Source: Hyphomicrobiales bacterium
GTDB taxonomy: Bacteria > Pseudomonadota > Alphaproteobacteria > Rhizobiales > Rhizobiaceae
Direction of reading: 5' to 3'
NCBI GenBank assembly: GCA_900471815.1
Contig: UICE01000003.1
Span: 395,558 to 459,557, forward strand
DNA: 64,000 nucleotides
A program made the position numbers and the translations under genes. The notes under the pieces were generated by a model that saw only the letters and a program-made list of their open reading frames with translations, was not told the origin of the DNA and searched no databases. Of this stretch, positions 48,457 to 57,338 are shown one piece after another (position 1 is the first letter of the stretch; each line of letters starts with the position of its first letter).

Positions 48457-49227
48457 TCAGCTATGTGTCGAACAAGCGCATGCAGCGGCTTGCTCGTGGA
48501 TTGGCGCCGGCGGATTGCTGGTCCGGCCATTGGTGTTTTTCAGCCGCGCCCAATCGCCAAGATTGAAATGCGGACCATTTTCATTGCGGCCCTTTGGCAT
48601 GATGTCGAAATAGGCGTAGACACCAAGGAATTGCTCATCACCGCGGCCAAATGCTGAATAGGTATGATAGATCTGGCCGTCTTCATCCTTGTAGAACACG
48701 CTGCCGCCCGACAAATCGTCGATCCCCGGGTCGCCATATTCATAATTGTAGAATGCCGTGCCTTTCTCTCTTTCCTCCGCAGTAAATGACACGTCAAAAT
48801 CATAGTTGAAGTCGTTATTGAAAGACGACACCCAGGGAAAGTTCCAGCCCATGGATTTACGGGCAGCTTCGATTTCAGCAATTGGCGCCCGCGCAATGGC
48901 GACATAAGACACGTCATTATTTGCCAGATGCCGTAAAATGCCTTCCACGTGATCCACAACGAGTCCGCAACCGAAACATGGTTTTTCCTGACCGGGTGCC
49001 AACATGAAATGCTTGATGAAAAGCTGGCTGTGTCCGTTGAACAAATCAGAGAGCGTTACCTTTCCTGAAGGGCTATCAAAGACATAATCCTTTTCGATTT
49101 TTACCCAAGGCAGCGCGCGTTTTTCCGCACTCATGCGCTCTTGCGCTTTGGTAAAGGCTTTTTCTTTTTCGAGCAGTGCAGTGCGCGCTTCAAGCCATTG
49201 TTCTCGTGATACGATCTGGTGTTGCAT
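48457..49227 (-). CDS. DUF899 family protein (thioredoxin-like)
   Basis: 256-residue protein of the DUF899 family, related to thioredoxin-fold proteins: an N-terminal helical part, FIKHFMLAPGQEKPCFGCGLVVDHVEG near residue 80 with a CxxC-like CFGCG, and FNYDFDVSFTAEER. It ends with Cys residues (AAACACSTHS). ATG at 49227 with GGAG upstream. It follows AHSA1 and ArsR genes on the same strand; a stress-response role is likely but unproven. Confidence 0.87.
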   Translation of the reverse strand: MQHQIVSREQWLEARTALLEKEKAFTKAQERMSAEKRALPWVKIEKDYVFDSPSGKVTLSDLFNGHSQLFIKHFMLAPGQEKPCFGCGLVVDHVEGILRHLANNDVSYVAIARAPIAEIEAARKSMGWNFPWVSSFNNDFNYDFDVSFTAEEREKGTAFYNYEYGDPGIDDLSGGSVFYKDEDGQIYHTYSAFGRGDEQFLGVYAYFDIMPKGRNENGPHFNLGDWARLKNTNGRTSNPPAPIHEQAAACACSTHS

Positions 49228-49265
49228 GATCATCTCCTGTTGCTGTTGCTTCGTCGCTGCTGATT

Positions 49266-49739
49266 TCAGGCGAGCAGTTCTTCCAGCCTGTCGAAGGCGC
49301 TGTTCCAACCCTGCCGGTGGCCTTCACAATTTTCCACTGTGTCGAACTCGGACTGTTGAAACTGCATTTTGGTCTTGCCGGCCAAGTCTTCGAAATCGAT
49401 TTTGACAAGCGTTTCCCTGCCTGCTTTTCCGTCTTCCTGATCCCATGCAAATGTGAAGACGAGCCGTTCGTCTGGTACGACCTCATGATAGATTCCGCCG
49501 TGCCAAAGTTCCTCGCCATTTGCCGCCGAGTCCAGGCATGCCCGCCATTTGCCACCGGGGCGGACATCCGCTTCCACGAAACTTGCGGGATAGTCCCGGG
49601 GCCCAAGCCATTGCAGCATTCGTTTTGGGTCGGTGAACGCCTTGAAAACTACGGAACGTGGGGCATTGAAAACCCGATTGATAGTCAGGACGCGCCCGGC
49701 AACAGTGTTTGCTATTTCGGCACTATTGTTCTGAATCAT
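49266..49739 (-). CDS. AHSA1/SRPBCC-domain protein
   Basis: 157-residue protein of the START-like SRPBCC/AHSA1 family (RVFNAPRSVVFKAFTDPKRMLQWLGP, and WNSAFDRLEELLA at the end). It binds hydrophobic ligands or acts as a co-chaperone-like domain in relatives. The ATG at 49739 has GGAGGA eight bases upstream and lies inside the ArsR gene's end (17-base overlap), so the two are co-translated. Confidence 0.9.
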   Translation of the reverse strand: MIQNNSAEIANTVAGRVLTINRVFNAPRSVVFKAFTDPKRMLQWLGPRDYPASFVEADVRPGGKWRACLDSAANGEELWHGGIYHEVVPDERLVFTFAWDQEDGKAGRETLVKIDFEDLAGKTKMQFQQSEFDTVENCEGHRQGWNSAFDRLEELLA

Positions 49740-50073
49740 TTTTCTTGTCCTCCACCTGTAGCTCTTCCAGATATTCTTCCAACCGGTCGAAGCTGTTTTC
49801 CCAGAAGCGTTTATAATGTTCGATCCAGGTCTCGACTTCCTTTAGCGGTGCAGCATTGAGGCTGCATGGCCGCCACTGCGCTTCCCGGCCACGAATGACC
49901 AGGCCTGCGCGTTCCAAAACCTTCAGATGTTTTGAAATAGCGGGGCCTGACATTTCGAAAGGTTCTGCCAGTTCCGTTACCGAAGTTGTTCCGAGTGAAA
50001 GCCGCGCAAGAATCGCACGGCGGGTAGGGTCGGCCAGCGCAGAAAAAATATTGTCGAGGCGGTCAGTTTGCAT
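49723..50073 (-). CDS. ArsR-family transcriptional regulator
   Basis: 116-residue winged helix regulator (DPTRRAILARLSLGTTSVTELAEPFEMSGPAISKHLKVLERAGLV). There is no metal-binding Cys cluster, so it is likely a sensor of something other than arsenic, or of the SdpR type. First gene of the operon ArsR-AHSA1-DUF899, an arrangement common in proteobacteria where ArsR represses its own operon. Confidence 0.93.
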   Translation of the reverse strand: MQTDRLDNIFSALADPTRRAILARLSLGTTSVTELAEPFEMSGPAISKHLKVLERAGLVIRGREAQWRPCSLNAAPLKEVETWIEHYKRFWENSFDRLEEYLEELQVEDKKNDSEQ

Positions 50074-50221
50074 TGCTGTAGAACCATTCGGTTATTTAAC
50101 TTAATGGTTATATACGCCTGACAAACGCGATCGTCAAGCAGGACTTTGCAAGCGCAAAGGCAGCAGGAGGTCACAACGCAGAAATGCGAAGGAGTGTTTT
50201 AAAGATTTTGAAGGAGAGGAA

Positions 50222-50541
50222 GTGGAGGTTTCTGTTGCCAGGTACCTCCGAACCCCGCCTAGAAGTGCGAACCCCTAGGACTTGATTTGAAGCTATAGCA
50301 CTGCATTAAGCAGCGATACGTGCTTCCGCATAGTTGTCGTTTGCAACTACTGAGTTAGCCCGATAACGGTGGTACAATGCCGGGCAAAAGTTCGATCTTT
50401 ACACCCTTGTCGATCCTATTTCGCCCCCGCCACAAGGCAGCGTTGTTCTGCTGCATTGTGGTGGAGGCGCCGGGTACCGCCCCCGGGTCCAATGGGCTTA
50501 TTTCATCGTCCGTTTATCACCATAGCTGGCCGAAGCCAGCG
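50222..50541 (-). ncRNA. ssrA: permuted two-piece tmRNA
   Basis: Rescues stalled ribosomes by adding a degradation tag. On the minus strand: the acceptor piece ends with CGCCTCCACCA (50469-50459); a 30-base intervening segment follows (50458-50429) that folds as a hairpin and is removed; then the coding piece starts GGGGGCG (50428-50422), which pairs with CGCCTCC as the 7-bp acceptor stem. The tag frame runs 50344-50306: ANDNYAEARIAA then TAA. The circularly permuted order is typical of alphaproteobacteria. The 5' end is estimated from the promoter; the 3' end near 50222 is after the stem GGAGGT/ACCTCC (50249-50244 with 50229-50224) and is approximate. Confidence 0.95.
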
Positions 50542-50546
50542 GAACG

Positions 50547-50575
50547 TATATAGGTGTGCCGCATAATTAAATCAA
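50547..50575 (-). promoter_or_regulatory. promoter of the tmRNA gene
   Basis: On the minus strand TTGATT (50575-50570), a 17-base spacer and TATATA (50552-50547), which predicts a transcription start near 50541. It matches the sigma-70-type consensus well and ends close to the acceptor piece. Confidence 0.8.
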
Positions 50576-50672
50576 CGCGCAAATCATTGATTTTCCGGTT
50601 GATGCAAGTGTAGCGGCGACTGCTCGGTTCCCTTATAAGCAGAGCCAACAGTCACCAGAAAGCGGTCAGATC

Positions 50673-51260
50673 ATGCAGACGTTGAAAATATCCACGCTTA
50701 CAATATGCGGTATCGATGAACTTCCCGGCCAAAGGGAGCGCGGCGTCAGCCATGTGCTTTCAATCGTTGATCCCGACTGGCCAGAGCTGGAAGCGTTTCA
50801 GTCCTATGGTGTCCATGACCGCACAATCCTGCAATTTCACGACATTATCGACCCTGCGCCAGATCGTGTTCTACCTCAGCAACATCATGTGACGGAAATA
50901 CTCAACTTCGGCTCTCGCCTGCTTCAATCGGCAGAAGATCGCGTTGAGGGCCACCTGCTTGTGCATTGCCATATGGGCGTTTCACGCTCGACTGCCGCTA
51001 TGCTGACGCTTATGGCGCAAGCCAGTCCGGATGAGGCTGAAGATCGGCTTTTCGAGAGACTGCGAACAATCCGGCCTCAGGCCTGGCCGAACTCATTGAT
51101 GGTTGGCTATGCCGATGAACAATTGGGCCGTAAAGGCAGGCTGGTTTCCGAATTGCACCGCCACTATGCAGTCCAGCTGAAGCGCGATGCAATGTTCGAA
51201 GAGTTGATGACACGCATTGGTCGCACACGTGAATTGGAAATGGGCAGATCGGCGGCCTGA
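50673..51260 (+). CDS. protein tyrosine/dual-specificity phosphatase-like protein
   Basis: 195-residue cytoplasmic protein with the phosphatase signature HCHMGVSRSTAAM near residue 98 (Cys and Arg of CX5R). Upstream residues give the general-acid-loop region (FHDIIDPAPD near residue 55). Substrate unknown. It begins 132 bases from the tmRNA start region, in the opposite direction, possibly sharing the intergenic promoter zone. Confidence 0.88.
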   Translation: MQTLKISTLTICGIDELPGQRERGVSHVLSIVDPDWPELEAFQSYGVHDRTILQFHDIIDPAPDRVLPQQHHVTEILNFGSRLLQSAEDRVEGHLLVHCHMGVSRSTAAMLTLMAQASPDEAEDRLFERLRTIRPQAWPNSLMVGYADEQLGRKGRLVSELHRHYAVQLKRDAMFEELMTRIGRTRELEMGRSAA

Positions 51261-51275
51261 TAGAGCTCTGTACGC

Positions 51276-51482
51276 TTACTCAGGGACAAGGCCGTCAAAG
51301 ACTTCCAGCATAGCATCGGCAATGGCCTTGCCCAGCGCTGCTCCGGACTCTTTCAATCCGGCCTCATCCATATCGCGCGCGGCGAGGGCAAGAGCGGACC
51401 CTTCGGATCGCACTATCTCCTGCGCGCGCTCAATCGCCCACATGGCAAAATCGCTGCGCGTCGTAATTTCCACAGTATCCAT
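51276..51482 (-). CDS. small conserved hypothetical protein
   Basis: 68-residue helical acidic protein (MDTVEITTRSDFAMWAIERA..). AGGAAGG lies seven bases upstream of the ATG, and it is convergent with the phosphatase gene. The family is not recognised. Confidence 0.65.
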   Translation of the reverse strand: MDTVEITTRSDFAMWAIERAQEIVRSEGSALALAARDMDEAGLKESGAALGKAIADAMLEVFDGLVPE

Positions 51483-51727
51483 GGCGGTGCCTTCCTGTCA
51501 TTTGATGCCGCTGTACTATCCTTTGGCGGACGATTTCGAAAGCGGTTTCGCGATAAAGCCAGACATCGGCCGAGCCAAAGAGTGATTGACTTGGGGGTAT
51601 TGCTGAGGAATGTTCCTTTTGTCTAGCGTGGACATTGGCCAGCCTGTTTTCCGCAACGCGCCATGTCTTCATTGTCAGGGGAGGTTGCAATGCAGCGCAT
51701 TGGGCCTAGCAATCAGGAGATTTTTAC

Positions 51728-52039
51728 ATGAGTGACTATCTAACCGATGTCCGTCATTACGATGCTGCGGCTGATGAAGCTGTCGTTGCAAAGATCGTCA
51801 AACATCTCGGCATTGCTCTACGCAACCGGGATTCATCACTGGTATCCTGTTCTGATCCTGAAGAATTGGCGCGCGTTCGCACCAATTGGGTGGAAAAGAA
51901 GCTTGGCCTGACAGATGTGGCCAAAGCCGATGCCGCAATCGAGTCCGTATGCGCAACAATGAAGGACGACCGCACCAAGAGCCGCGTTACATTTTACTAT
52001 CTGACCGCTAAGGCTCTTGGAGCGTTGGGTAGCATCTGA
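51728..52039 (+). CDS. DUF2853 family protein
   Basis: 103-residue protein of the DUF2853 family (DYLTDVRHYDAAADEAVVAKIVKHLGIALRNRDSS). The ATG at 51728 has AGGAG upstream. No function known. A terminator-like hairpin lies downstream at 52059-52094. Confidence 0.85.
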   Translation: MSDYLTDVRHYDAAADEAVVAKIVKHLGIALRNRDSSLVSCSDPEELARVRTNWVEKKLGLTDVAKADAAIESVCATMKDDRTKSRVTFYYLTAKALGALGSI

Positions 52040-52058
52040 TCTTTCCGCCTCAAAAGAG

Positions 52059-52094
52059 AAAGCCTTGTGGGAATCCGCAGGGCTTTTCTGTTTG
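52059..52094 (+). terminator. terminator after DUF2853 gene
   Basis: AAAGCCTTG (52059-52067) pairs with CAGGGCTTT (52078-52086), nine base pairs including one G-T pair, followed by TCTGTTT. Moderate factor-independent terminator. Confidence 0.6.
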
Positions 52095-52156
52095 CAGTGC
52101 TGTGGATCACGTACAAGTTTTACTATTTAGTCAGTCGAATCTGCTAAAGAGAAACG

Positions 52157-52951
52157 ATGCGCACTTATCTTGATCTTCTACAGCACGTCCTTGACAACGG
52201 TGCCGACCGTGGTGATCGCACGGGCACGGGCACGCGTTCGGTTTTCGGCTATCAAATGCGATTTGATCTGGCCGCAGGGTTTCCCGTTCTCACCACGAAG
52301 AAACTGCATCTCAAGTCGATTATCCACGAGTTGTTGTGGTTCCTGAAAGGCGACACCAACATTGCCTATCTGCGTGATAATGGCGTAACGATTTGGGACG
52401 AATGGGCTGACGAAAACGGCGATCTCGGCCCCGTCTATGGCTATCAATGGCGCTCATGGCCGACACCGGATGGCGGGCATATTGACCAGATTGCCGGGCT
52501 ACTGAGTGCCATACGGAACAACCCCAATTCACGGCGTCTGATCGTTTCGGCATGGAATCCCGCGCTTGTAGACGAGATGGCGCTGCCGCCATGCCACTGC
52601 CTGTTCCAGTTTTATGTGTCTGATGGCAAACTGTCCTGCCAGCTTTACCAACGATCCGCCGATATTTTTCTGGGCGTTCCGTTCAACATCGCCTCTTATG
52701 CGCTGTTGACGATGATGATCGCTCAGGTGACAGGTTTGAAACCGGGTGATTTTGTTCACACTCTGGGCGATGCGCATCTTTATGCAAACCATTTCGAGCA
52801 GGCGCGATTACAACTTGCGCGCAAGCCGGGTCCATTGCCTATTATGCAGATCAATCCTGATGTGACTGATCTCTTTGCTTTTAAATATGATGACTTCCGT
52901 CTCGTTGATTATGTCGCTGAGCCGGCCATTAAGGCGCCCATCGCCGTCTAG
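52157..52951 (+). CDS. thyA: thymidylate synthase
   Basis: Methylates dUMP to dTMP using methylene-tetrahydrofolate. 264 residues, standard length. The catalytic-Cys segment [12 protein letters not shown] is near residue 146, and the dUMP contact motif [19 protein letters not shown] follows. The stop overlaps the start of an AGAGC-type palindrome. With folA downstream it forms the usual thymidylate cycle pair, here separated by a DUF4424 gene. Confidence 0.97.
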   Translation: MRTYLDLLQHVLDNGADRGDRTGTGTRSVFGYQMRFDLAAGFPVLTTKKLHLKSIIHELLWFLKGDTNIAYLRDNGVTIWDEWADENGDLGPVYGYQWRSWPTPDGGHIDQIAGLLSAIRNNPNSRRLIVSAWNPALVDEMALPPCHCLFQFYVSDGKLSCQLYQRSADIFLGVPFNIASYALLTMMIAQVTGLKPGDFVHTLGDAHLYANHFEQARLQLARKPGPLPIMQINPDVTDLFAFKYDDFRLVDYVAEPAIKAPIAV

Positions 52952-52987
52952 AGCAATTCATGACATCGTTTTAGTTGAAAATGCTCT
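52950..52987. repeat. AGAGCA...TGCTCT palindrome after thyA
   Basis: AGAGCA (52950-52955) and TGCTCT (52982-52987) are exact inverted copies around the thyA stop; the inner arms match partly. It resembles the repeat at 11096-11141. Confidence 0.6.
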
Positions 52988-53011
52988 GGACCATCTTCGC
53001 GGAGAGTGAAA

Positions 53012-54004
53012 ATGACTGTCAGATTGTCTCTCGTCGCTCTTCAGACATTGCTGCTTCTGATTTCATCGCCAGGTCTGGCTAATGATACAACCGCATCGGT
53101 GGGAACTGGCGGTCTGATCTACACGCGCAATTCGATCATTTCCATGGAACAGGAAGACCTGTTCATTTCGGAAAACGAGATACGCGTCGATTATGTGTTC
53201 AGAAACAATTCGGATGGCGATGTGGAGAACATTATTGCTTTCCCCATGCCTGATCTCGAACCCCGTTACGAATCCGATATTGCCATTCCGGATATGGGCT
53301 CGGACAATTTTCTGGACTTTACAGTCGCCATTGATGGCAAGCCGATCAAGCCCGAGCTGCAACAGCGTGGCTTGGCCGGCGGTCTTGATGTTACTGACGC
53401 CCTCATGTCGAGTGCAATTCCAGTGTCACCGCAAAATGCTTCGGTCCAAGCGGCGATTGACAAGTTGGATACCGCCACAAAACAGGATTGGCTGAAACGC
53501 GGTATTCTCCAAAATAGTGATGATTCTGAATTTGCACCGGGCTGGTTGCTCAAGTCGACCTATTGGTGGGTGGGCCATTTTCCGGCAGGAAAGGATGTGC
53601 GTGTATCGCATCGCTACAAGCCCAGTGTCGGCGGAACAGTCAGCCTGAATTTTGATCCCGATGATAACAGTACCCATGGCCCCAATTTTGACCACGCGCA
53701 GAAGTATTGCCGTGACAAGAGCTTCAATCAAAGCGTTGCAAAAATCGTCAAGAAGGCTGGGCCCGAGCGAACCGTGCTCTATGAAAATTGGATATCATAT
53801 ATCCTTACCACAGGTGGTAATTGGGCAGGCCCCATCAAGAAGTTCAAACTTACGATCGATAAGGGCGACACGGAGAATCTGATCAGTTTTTGTGGGCAGA
53901 ATGTCAGAAAAACCGGTCCCACAACCTTTGAGATGACTGCTGAAGATTTCTGGCCCGAGCGCGATTTGGAAATACTGCTTCTGAAGAGGAATAAGTCTGA
54001 ATGA
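53012..54004 (+). CDS. DUF4424 exported protein
   Basis: 330-residue protein with a signal peptide (MTVRLSLVALQTLLLLISSPGLA) and the DUF4424 body (SIISMEQEDLFISENEIRVDYVFRN, IAFPMPDLEPRY). The ATG at 53012 has GGAGAG upstream. It overlaps folA by four bases. DUF4424 is uncharacterised; the location between thyA and folA may be chance. Confidence 0.87.
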   Translation: MTVRLSLVALQTLLLLISSPGLANDTTASVGTGGLIYTRNSIISMEQEDLFISENEIRVDYVFRNNSDGDVENIIAFPMPDLEPRYESDIAIPDMGSDNFLDFTVAIDGKPIKPELQQRGLAGGLDVTDALMSSAIPVSPQNASVQAAIDKLDTATKQDWLKRGILQNSDDSEFAPGWLLKSTYWWVGHFPAGKDVRVSHRYKPSVGGTVSLNFDPDDNSTHGPNFDHAQKYCRDKSFNQSVAKIVKKAGPERTVLYENWISYILTTGGNWAGPIKKFKLTIDKGDTENLISFCGQNVRKTGPTTFEMTAEDFWPERDLEILLLKRNKSE

Positions 54005-54504
54005 TCAGCTTTGTAGTTGCCATTGCGCAGAATGGTGTGATTGGACGGGATAATGATCTGCCATGGCGATTATCTTCGGATTTGAAGCGGTTCAAGGCGA
54101 TTACCATGGGCAAACCCATCATCATGGGTCGCAAGACATGGGATTCGCTTGGCAAGCCTTTGCCGGGACGCACAAATATCGTCATTACGCGCGATCCAGC
54201 TTTCAATGTCGAGGGGGTAGTCTCGGCCAGGTCCGTTGACGAAGCGCTGCTGATTGCGGGCAGCCACGCGGGCGCTGATCAGGTCAATGAGATTTGCATT
54301 ATCGGCGGCGGCGAGATCTTCCGGCAATGCCTCAACCGCGCTGACAGGTTGTATGTGACATGGGTGCTTGCGAGCGTGGAAGGCGATGTCCATTTTCCCG
54401 AGATCGATCCTGCCATCTGGTCGGAATCGTCCAGCGAAGAATTTCCCGCTGGGGAAAAAGACAACTATCCGACACGCTATGTCGTCTACGAGCGTCGCCA
54501 TTAA
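54001..54504 (+). CDS. folA: dihydrofolate reductase
   Basis: Reduces dihydrofolate to tetrahydrofolate with NADPH. 167 residues with the motifs ISFVVAIAQNGVIGRDNDLPWRL at the start, PIIMGRKTWDSLGKPLPGRTNIVITRD near residue 40 and the C-terminal HFPEIDP. It overlaps the DUF4424 gene by four bases. Confidence 0.97.
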   Translation: MISFVVAIAQNGVIGRDNDLPWRLSSDLKRFKAITMGKPIIMGRKTWDSLGKPLPGRTNIVITRDPAFNVEGVVSARSVDEALLIAGSHAGADQVNEICIIGGGEIFRQCLNRADRLYVTWVLASVEGDVHFPEIDPAIWSESSSEEFPAGEKDNYPTRYVVYERRH

Positions 54505-54795
54505 GCTTGCCGACACGCCTCATATTATGAAAATATTGTGATAACTGACGATAATTGTTTGGTTTTTCAGCAAAAGGCTCAGAAAAGCGTCGGTGTGCGT
54601 TGAAAGCCAACCTCGCCATCCCTATAAACGGGATGTTGAGCTACTGCGTCCCGTGTCAGAATGGCGACGCAAAGGTCTCAGTAGAGCGTTAAAATAGCGC
54701 ATGGCCCATTCTAAAAATCGATTCCGGTTTCTAGGGGCATGTGCTGCGAGGGGTAGCCACAGGGTGGTGATTTTCGTTCAAATTAAGAGGTAGGA

Positions 54796-55902
54796 ATGCC
54801 CTGGAGTAATCAGAACGGTGGCGGCGGCCCTTGGGGCGGTGGCGGTAATAATAATGGCGGTGGTGGTGGCCCTTGGGGTCAAAAACCGCAAGGTGGCGGT
54901 GGAGGCAAGACGCCTCCGGACCTCGAAGACATTTTCCGCCGCGGTCAAGACCGTCTGCGGCAAGCAATCCCCGGTGGCACCGGCGGTAGTCCAGCTATCT
55001 GGGGCCTGATCGGACTTGCCCTTGTGGCTTTCTGGGTTTTCCAGTCTGTTTATACTGTTCAGCCAGACGAACGTGCAGTCGAACTGCGTTTTGGTAAACC
55101 GAAGACCGATATTTCCGAGCCTGGCTTGCATTTCCACTTCTGGCCAATCGAATCCTACGAAAAGGTGGAGATTGTTGAAAAGCAGAAGAATATTGGCGGA
55201 CAAGGTACACGCGGCGCCAAGGAAGGCCTGATGCTTTCGGGTGACCAGAACATCGTCGATGTTCAGTTCTCGGTGCTTTATCGTGTTTCCGATCCGGTTT
55301 CCTATCTGTTCAAGGTCGAAAATCCGGAAAATCTGGTACAGCAGGTTTCTGAAAGCGCTATGCGCGAGATCGTTGGCCGCAGTCCAGCTCAGGATATTTT
55401 CCGTGATAATCGCGCAGGCATTGCCAACGACGTGCGCAACATTATCCAGAAAACGCTTGATGAATATGGCGCTGGCATTGCTATCAATGCTCTTTCAATT
55501 GAAGATGCAGCTCCACCGCGCGAAGTTGCAGACGCCTTCGACGAAGTTCAGCGTGCTGAACAGGACGAAGATCGTTTCGTTGAGGAATCCAATCAATATT
55601 CCAACCAGAAGCTTGGTCAGGCTCGCGGTGAGGGCGCGCAGATTCGTGAAGATGCTGCGGCTTATAAAAACCGTATCGTTCAGGAAGCAGCGGGTGAGGC
55701 CCAGCGCTTTACCTCAGTCTACGATGAATATGTCAAGGCGCCGGAAGTTACCCGTAAGCGTCTTTTCCTTGAAACCATGGAGCGTGTGCTGAAAGACTCT
55801 ACCAAGGTCATTGTTGATCAGAACGGGCAGGGCGTTGTTCCCTATCTACCATTGCCGGAACTGAGCAAACAGGCGAAACCCGCGACCGGAGGAGCACAGT
55901 GA
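54796..55902 (+). CDS. hflK: FtsH protease modulator HflK
   Basis: SPFH/Band-7 inner-membrane protein forming the HflKC complex around FtsH. 368 residues: a Gly/Asn-rich N-terminal tail (about 1-65), a membrane helix (IWGLIGLALVAFWVFQSVYTV, about 75-95), and the SPFH domain. It overlaps hflC by four bases. The ATG at 54796 has GAGGTAGGA upstream. Confidence 0.95.
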   Translation: MPWSNQNGGGGPWGGGGNNNGGGGGPWGQKPQGGGGGKTPPDLEDIFRRGQDRLRQAIPGGTGGSPAIWGLIGLALVAFWVFQSVYTVQPDERAVELRFGKPKTDISEPGLHFHFWPIESYEKVEIVEKQKNIGGQGTRGAKEGLMLSGDQNIVDVQFSVLYRVSDPVSYLFKVENPENLVQQVSESAMREIVGRSPAQDIFRDNRAGIANDVRNIIQKTLDEYGAGIAINALSIEDAAPPREVADAFDEVQRAEQDEDRFVEESNQYSNQKLGQARGEGAQIREDAAAYKNRIVQEAAGEAQRFTSVYDEYVKAPEVTRKRLFLETMERVLKDSTKVIVDQNGQGVVPYLPLPELSKQAKPATGGAQ

Positions 55903-56846
55903 TGAACCAGAATCGTCTCCCGATTTATGTCGGTGTAATCCTCTTCGCTGCGCTTCTTGTTTATGCGTCAATCTTTGTTGTACGCGCCGGTCAGCAGGCC
56001 ATCGTTCTGCGCTTCGGTGAAATTGTCGATGTGGAATCCGAGCCCGGTATCTATTTCAAAATGCCTTTCGGCTTTCTTGAAGCAGATAATGTTCAGATGA
56101 TCGAAAATCGTGCTCTCAGCTTTGAACTCGATAATATCCGTGTTCAGGTTTCGGGCGGCAAGTTCTACGAAGTCGATGCCTTCCTCGTCTATCGCATCAC
56201 CGATCCTCGTAAATTCCGTCAGACCGTTTCGGGCGACGTGACTCTGGCGGAAGCCCGCCTACGCACGCGTCTTGATGCAGCCCTGCGTGGCGTTTACGGC
56301 CTGCGCGGCTTTGAAGCTGCTTTGTCGGATGAACGTGCAGGCATGATGCTTGAGGTGCGTGAACAATTGCGTCCTGACTCTGAATCGCTTGGATTGCAGA
56401 TCACCGATGTACGTATTCGCCGTACGGATCTAACTCAGGAAGTATCCCAGCAGACCTTTGCCCGTATGAGCGCCGAGCGTCTTGCTGAAGCTGAACGTCT
56501 GCGTGCGCGTGGCCGTGAAGCTGCACAGCGGATTAAGGCGATTGCCGATCGTCAGGTGGTTGAGATCGTTGCCGAAGCCCGCAAGGAATCAGAAATTATC
56601 CGCGGTCAGGGTGAAGGCGAACGCAGCCGTATCTTCGCGGATGTATTCTCGAAAGATCCCGATTTCTTTGCTTTCTATAGGTCAATGTCGGCCTATGGCA
56701 CTGCACTGGAAAACACCGGAACGACGATGGTACTTTCACCTAACTCCGAGTTTTTCCGTTACTTCCAGGATGCTGGTGGAGCATTGCCGCCAGTTAGCGG
56801 TTCCACACCGCCTGCGCCTGCTGCAACAACACCTGCCCCTCAATAG
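55899..56846 (+). CDS. hflC: FtsH protease modulator HflC
   Basis: Partner of HflK, 315 residues, with an N-terminal membrane helix (VGVILFAALLVYASIFVV), SPFH domain and a charged helical C-terminal half (EAERLRARGREAAQRIKA). It regulates the FtsH protease in the inner membrane. Overlaps hflK by four bases; 15 bases to the DUF2065 gene. Confidence 0.95.
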   Translation: MMNQNRLPIYVGVILFAALLVYASIFVVRAGQQAIVLRFGEIVDVESEPGIYFKMPFGFLEADNVQMIENRALSFELDNIRVQVSGGKFYEVDAFLVYRITDPRKFRQTVSGDVTLAEARLRTRLDAALRGVYGLRGFEAALSDERAGMMLEVREQLRPDSESLGLQITDVRIRRTDLTQEVSQQTFARMSAERLAEAERLRARGREAAQRIKAIADRQVVEIVAEARKESEIIRGQGEGERSRIFADVFSKDPDFFAFYRSMSAYGTALENTGTTMVLSPNSEFFRYFQDAGGALPPVSGSTPPAPAATTPAPQ

Positions 56847-56861
56847 GGGCAGGATCGGCTG

Positions 56862-57047
56862 ATGACTGATTTTTTGGATGCCGTCGGACTGTTCCTTGTT
56901 TTTGAAGGATTGCTCTACGGGTGTTTTCCAATCGTAGCCAAACGGGTTGCTCGCGATGTCAGCGAGCAACCCGATGGTTTCCTGCGTGTAGCTGGCGTTG
57001 CATCGATTGCAATTGGCGTGGCCGTTGTTTGGCTGGTCCGCGGTTAG
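56862..57047 (+). CDS. DUF2065 small membrane protein
   Basis: 61-residue protein with two hydrophobic helices (DFLDAVGLFLVFEGLLYG and VAGVASIAIGVAVVWLV), of the DUF2065 family, commonly placed after hflC in alphaproteobacteria. Function unknown. Confidence 0.87.
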   Translation: MTDFLDAVGLFLVFEGLLYGCFPIVAKRVARDVSEQPDGFLRVAGVASIAIGVAVVWLVRG

Positions 57048-57338
57048 AGCTGGATATTGCTGTCGATCTCAATCAGCAAATCTTGAGTTGAACTCCAACC
57101 AAATAAACGCTGAAATAGCTAGGGCAGGTTTTGTTTATAGAGAGTCATTCTGCGGGTCAGGCAGTTCGTTCGATGGAACCACATCGACCTCGCTGCCTTC
57201 CGCGTGGATTGTCTCGTTATCCGTGAAACAGAATTGGCTCTATATAAATAAAATTTGCTCTGTCCGGCCATACTTTCGACCATAGTGGTGGTTCTGCTGG
57301 CCTGAAATATTCCGACCTTATTGAAAAGGCCTGTTGTC

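Noticed and set aside
50369-50566. 65-residue plus-strand frame
   Set aside because: Lies on the antisense strand of the tmRNA gene; conserved tmRNA structure explains the sequence.
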